From Bacillota bacterium (GTDB taxonomy: Bacteria > Bacillota > Clostridia > Acetivibrionales > DSM-1351): a DNA stretch of 17,325 bases. Position 1 is the first letter of the stretch; every line of letters starts with the position of its first letter. The translations under genes were made by a program, and so were the position numbers. Below the pieces are notes generated by a model, which saw only the letters and a program-made list of their open reading frames with translations, searched no databases and had not been told where the DNA came from. Shown one piece after another: positions 14,196 through 17,325 of this stretch. The stretch covers positions 1 through 17,325 of the forward strand of contig JAEYNI010000051.1 of assembly GCA_023412635.1 (NCBI GenBank), given 5' to 3'.

Positions 14196-15842
14196 ATGAC
14201 AGAGCAAGAAGAGCTACTTATGCTGCGTGCCCTAGCTGAAAAGCAGAAAGCAGAATTGGCAGCAAAAGATAAAACCATAGAAAGCCAGAAAGCCCAGATA
14301 GAAAAACAGAAGATACAGATAGAAAATATGATACAGGCTCTCTTGCATGCCAGAAAGAAACTATTCGGACCATCATCTGAGGTCACCAGTCTGGTTAATG
14401 GGCAGATGAATCTGTTTGAGACCACAATGGAACTGGTAAAGGAACTGTTTAAGGAACAGCAAAAGATAACCGTTCCGTCTTATACCCGGACTGCAAGACA
14501 ACCTGGTGTCAGAGCTGAAATGCTGGCAGGACTCCCAAAAGATATCGAAGAGTTTATTATCAACCCTGAGGAAACTTGTTCTATCTGCAGCAGTGATTTG
14601 AAAGTTATTGGCAAGAAGCTTGTCCGCACCGAGGTGGAATACATTCCTGCAAAACTGAAAGTAAAACAAATCATACAACAGGTGGCAAAATGTACAAAAT
14701 GCGGAACCGTGGAAAGTGAGAATCCAAAAGATCACTTCCAGAAAGCGGCAGTACCGAGCCCAGTGCTTCCACACTCAATAGCCACACCTTCCCTCGTGGC
14801 ACATATCATGTATCAGAAATTCTTTATGGGAATCCCATTAAATCGCCAGGAAAAAGACTGGTACCGTCTGGGGTTGGTTCTACCCAGGGCCAATATGGCA
14901 AACTGGGTCATCCGCTGCAGTGAAGAATGGTTGACACCGATTTACAAGCGGATTCACGAAAGGCTTTTATGTTGCGAAGTCCTGCACATGGATGAAACGC
15001 GGATCCAGTGCAACAAGGAAGAAGGAAAAAAAGCCAGCAGTGATTCCTTCATGTGGGTCATAAGAAGTGCCGCATGCGAAGGCATCCAGGGAGCATTCTT
15101 CTATTACTCCAGAACCCGAAGCGGTGACATTGCAAAAAAGCTTCTGTCAGGATTTCATGGGTATCTGACCACAGATGCGTACGCAGGATATGAAAAGGCT
15201 GAGAATATTAAGAGAAATCTTTGTTGGGCTCATGTCCGTAGATACTTCATAGAAAGCATACCTCTGGATAACAAAGGTAAAGAAATCCCCGGTTCTAAAG
15301 GAGCTGAAGGCCGAGAATACATTAACCTCCTTTTCAAACTTGAAGATGAGATTCAAGCACTGCCATATGAAGAAAAGAAAGAGAAGCGTCAGGATGCATC
15401 ACGAGCCATCCTAGATGCCTTTTGGTCGTGGATAGAAGAGACGTCAGCTCTTACAACTACAAATGAAAATTTGACGAAAGCCCTGACTTATGCCAAGAAT
15501 CAGAGAAAATATCTTGAAACATTTTTAGAAGATGGAAGGTTACCCATCTCGAACAATCTCTGTGAAGCGAATATCAAGCCATATGCTACGGCAAGACGTG
15601 CCTGGCTTTTTGCAGATACTCCTAAAGGGGCAACTGCTAACGCAGTTCTCTATACCCTGGTGGAGTCTGCAAAAGCAAATGATCTTGACGTGTATGAGTA
15701 CTTGAAATACCTGCTGGACGAAATGTCAAACAGTGATTTCAAAAACCAACCAGAGATACTGGATCAGCTCCTGCCATGGTCAACCGAACTACCAGAAGAA
15801 TGCATGCTGAATCATAAACATAAGAAGTACATTCAAAAATGA
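14196..15842 (+). CDS. tnpC: IS66 DDE transposase TnpC
   Basis: 548 residues from ATG 14196 (AAGGA 11 nt upstream). Residues about 1-55 are a lysine/glutamate-rich coiled coil. A zinc finger follows at 128-169 (CSIC and CTKC; C128, C131, C166, C169). The DDE catalytic core has D266 in LHMDETRIQC, D327 in TTDAYAGYE and E457 in NNLCEANIKP. The C-terminus has the IS66 tail ARRAWLFADTPKGA...LYTLVESAKAN. The frame is uninterrupted and normal in length. It separates from tnpB by 142 bp that hold a small hairpin (14081-14101). Confidence 0.96.
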   Translation: MTEQEELLMLRALAEKQKAELAAKDKTIESQKAQIEKQKIQIENMIQALLHARKKLFGPSSEVTSLVNGQMNLFETTMELVKELFKEQQKITVPSYTRTARQPGVRAEMLAGLPKDIEEFIINPEETCSICSSDLKVIGKKLVRTEVEYIPAKLKVKQIIQQVAKCTKCGTVESENPKDHFQKAAVPSPVLPHSIATPSLVAHIMYQKFFMGIPLNRQEKDWYRLGLVLPRANMANWVIRCSEEWLTPIYKRIHERLLCCEVLHMDETRIQCNKEEGKKASSDSFMWVIRSAACEGIQGAFFYYSRTRSGDIAKKLLSGFHGYLTTDAYAGYEKAENIKRNLCWAHVRRYFIESIPLDNKGKEIPGSKGAEGREYINLLFKLEDEIQALPYEEKKEKRQDASRAILDAFWSWIEETSALTTTNENLTKALTYAKNQRKYLETFLEDGRLPISNNLCEANIKPYATARRAWLFADTPKGATANAVLYTLVESAKANDLDVYEYLKYLLDEMSNSDFKNQPEILDQLLPWSTELPEECMLNHKHKKYIQK

Positions 15843-15875
15843 TATCATCAGATTACCACTATGGTTCACATTTAG

Positions 15876-16484
15876 CTAGACGTCATCTTTTGAAGCACTT
15901 ACAATAGATTCCGGCGTTCTAATTCCAAAGTGTACACTATGAATTGCTTCAGGAGGCAATCGAAATAAATATATCGGCTCCTCTTTGCTTCCAACAACTT
16001 TATCTGCTTTTGATACTTGTTTACACAGTCGCCATTCCTTTTCATAACTCCAAACGTCGAGTTTTGTACACAACTCATCGTATAAATTCCCCTGAGAGCT
16101 TTGAGGACGCGTTGGACAATATTTCACTTGATTAGTTCCAGGCTTCTGGTTGAGCGCAAAAAAAGGATGAGTAGCATCAAATCCCACCACGTACCCACTA
16201 TGATTTTCTGAATAGTGCGACCACATTAGAATCGACTTTACATCTTCACTTAAGCACAGGATACCCCAATTGTCATTGAATTTGCTCGAAGCCTCTTCTA
16301 TATCAAAGAAAAGGGCAGCAAGATCTTGAAACCCACTATTCCCTGGCATAAGCTTCTCAGGAAGCCATGAATGAGAAGCCATACAGTCGTATGGATCATT
16401 AAATGCACTTGGCTGAGTAAAGCGAAGTAAAAGATTGTCCCAAAATTCCATTCGAGTTTTTGGCATATATTTATATAGTATCAT
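15876..16484 (-). pseudogene. DUF2971-family protein, C-terminus cut off by IS66
   Basis: 202 residues from ATG 16484, with GGAGGG 6 nt upstream; the longer open frame to 16568 has no such site. The family marks are ILYKYMP near the start, RFTQPSAFNDPYDC (residues ~22-35), WGILCLSEDVKSILMWSHYSENHSGYVVGFD in the middle and YEKEWR later. DUF2971 proteins have no established biochemical role and are often found in variable genome regions. The native sequence ends at residue 194 (IRTPESI); the last eight residues (VSASKDDV) and the stop come from the IS right end. The usual family C-terminus is missing, though most of the domain remains, so partial function is possible. Confidence 0.8.
15880..15902 (-). 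repeat. IS66 right terminal inverted repeat
   Basis: This is the perfect inverse of 13276-13298. Read on the minus strand it adds VSASKDDV to the adjacent DUF2971 frame; a TAG (15876-15878) just inside the element stops that frame. Confidence 0.95.
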
Positions 16485-16925
16485 TCTTACCCTCCAAAGG
16501 TGAAATACATGAATACCTATAAGAATACTCTGTAGCTTTGCCATTCCTGTTTTTATTTTACTTTGCAAGTTTCCGTCAACAAAATAAGGTTCTTTTATGG
16601 AGCATATAAAAAGTCATTACGAGACATGGGGTTATAGAACTGAGTCTGTTGTAGAACTTTTCCAAAACATTAATATAGTTTGTACCCTTTTGTTTCTCTG
16701 TTAGCTGATCTTCTCCACTTGCCCAACTACATTCAAAATAATGAACCGCTAGCCAAAACTCAATATATCTATGTTTTACATCTAATAAAATTATTTATAT
16801 AATTAATATCAAGATTATATACCTCATCCTTTTTATTATGTAATACAATGTTGTGCAGGAATAGCTGCTCGATTTCTATATCATAGCGATTCTTTATTTA
16901 TAGTTTAGCTGCTACATCAGCTTTA
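16485..16925. other. 441-bp region without an intact gene
   Basis: The stretch between the PhnB-like gene and the truncated DUF2971 gene holds the frameshifted remnant at 16576-16897 and otherwise only AT-rich sequence. No terminator, RNA gene or repeat was recognised. Confidence 0.5.
16576..16897 (-). pseudogene. Frameshifted remnant of an unrecognised gene
   Basis: Two consecutive minus-strand frames look like pieces of one protein. The first, open below 16897, contains RYDIEIEQLFLHNIVLHNKK and runs to NYINNFIR before TAG at 16769-16771. The second, open from 16794 to TGA 16576-16578, contains HRYIEFWLAVHYFECSWASG and KGTNYINVLEKFYNRLSSITP. They overlap at about 16772-16794, where one indel would join them into roughly 100 residues. 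Neither part has an ATG/GTG/TTG with a ribosome site, so the 5' end is missing too. The residue mix is protein-like and unlike AT-rich spacer translation, but I recognise no family. Confidence 0.45.
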
Positions 16926-17312
16926 TCAAATTGCAATCCACCAACACACTCCAAATTTATCTATAACAGTCGCACAACATTTGCTCCATGGAACTTTCTG
17001 AATGGGATGAATAATAACACCGCCATTACTTAAAATATTAAAGGCATTACAAACCGCCTCTTCGCTTCCCATCTCAAACACATTAAACGTCATAGTTTCC
17101 CATTTCATTTTGTGGACTATGTTTATGTCACAAGGATTCGCCGCTTCACTTAATGCTAAAAAACCTTCACCATTTACAGATAATTCACAGTGTGCATAAG
17201 CAGTTTTGTCATCATTTCTTACTTCAAATGTGATTTCTGCACCAAAAGCTTTGCAATATATTTCTGCCGCTTCAAAACTATTTTTCACATAAACTTGATT
17301 ATAATTTTTCAT
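16926..17312 (-). CDS. PhnB-like VOC-family protein
   Basis: 128 residues from ATG 17312, with GAGGGG (17317-17322) 4 nt upstream. The PhnB-type pattern of the glyoxalase/VOC fold is seen in YVKNSFEAAEIYCKAFGAE, AHCELSVNGEGFLALSEA, WETMTFNVFEMGSEEAVCNAFNILSNGG and KCCATVIDKFGVCWWIAI. VOC proteins include metal-dependent lyases, dioxygenases and resistance proteins; PhnB-like ones have no general function. It lacks membrane segments and is cytoplasmic. The gene is complete; whatever lies upstream is outside the window. Confidence 0.85.
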   Translation of the reverse strand: MKNYNQVYVKNSFEAAEIYCKAFGAEITFEVRNDDKTAYAHCELSVNGEGFLALSEAANPCDINIVHKMKWETMTFNVFEMGSEEAVCNAFNILSNGGVIIHPIQKVPWSKCCATVIDKFGVCWWIAI

Positions 17313-17325
17313 ATTTCCCCTCACA

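Larger units (their letters stand above)
13276..15902 (+). mobile_element. Complete IS66-family insertion sequence, 2627 bp
   Basis: It contains the three IS66 genes in standard order (tnpA, tnpB, tnpC) and is bounded by 23-bp perfect inverted repeats starting with GTAA, the usual IS66 tip. IS66 elements normally make 8-bp target duplications. The flanks here are TGAAATAT (13268-13275) and AATAGATT (15903-15910) and do not match. The element therefore either took part in a deletion or recombination after insertion, or its duplication has decayed. All three reading frames are intact, so it may be active. Confidence 0.95.

Noticed and set aside
14108..14774. Minus-strand frames within tnpC
   Set aside because: They are shadows of the transposase frame, Cys/Phe/Ser-rich, and lack ribosome sites.

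Overview
The window is AT-rich (roughly 37-38% GC by eye), with Gram-positive Shine-Dalgarno sites (GGAGG), small lipoprotein and surface-protein genes, LUD/DUF503 genes and an IS66 element. This fits a Clostridia chromosome, possibly a mesophilic Ruminiclostridium-like organism; the genus is an inference from composition and gene style only.

Layout. (1) 1-3838, minus: the first 1279 codons of a very large secreted surface protein. It has a signal peptide, an invasin-like Ig domain, three other Ig-like modules and at least eleven HYR-type repeats of about 75 residues; its 3' end lies off the left edge. (2) 3839-4158: a divergent control region with palindromes, a possible leader peptide and hairpins. 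(3) 4159-6065, plus: a compact cassette of five overlapping or closely packed genes. These are a sigma-70 region-4-like protein, a small region-2-like partner, a membrane-anchored coiled-coil protein, an M15 peptidase/peptidoglycan-binding endolysin and a two-TM holin-like protein, closed by a strong terminator. No phage structural genes are present. (4) 6092-9274, housekeeping or stress genes: msrAB (minus), a glycerophosphodiester phosphodiesterase (plus), the 5' stub of a deleted MFS transporter (plus), then a LUD-DUF503 pair (minus). (5) 9437-13275: an EamA/DMT transporter (plus) convergent with a GH13 alpha-glucosidase (minus), then a VanY-like M15 lipoprotein (plus). (6) 13276-15902: a complete IS66-family element (tnpA, tnpB, tnpC) with 23-bp perfect terminal inverted repeats but no matching target duplication; both neighbouring genes now end inside the IS ends. 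(7) 15903-17312, all minus: a truncated DUF2971 gene, a frameshifted unrecognised gene remnant, and a PhnB/VOC-type protein.

How the parts may work together. The most interesting unit is region 1-3. A giant cell-surface repeat protein is divergent from a self-contained lysis-type cassette whose first two genes look like the two halves of one sigma factor, comparable to SigO/RsoA of Bacillus subtilis. One inference is a dedicated regulated system in which the split sigma factor switches on holin and endolysin functions, either for programmed lysis or for letting very large proteins through the wall. The alternative is a domesticated prophage lysis remnant that is merely adjacent. The right half shows repeated erosion: a deleted MFS gene, an IS66-associated rearrangement and a frameshifted gene.
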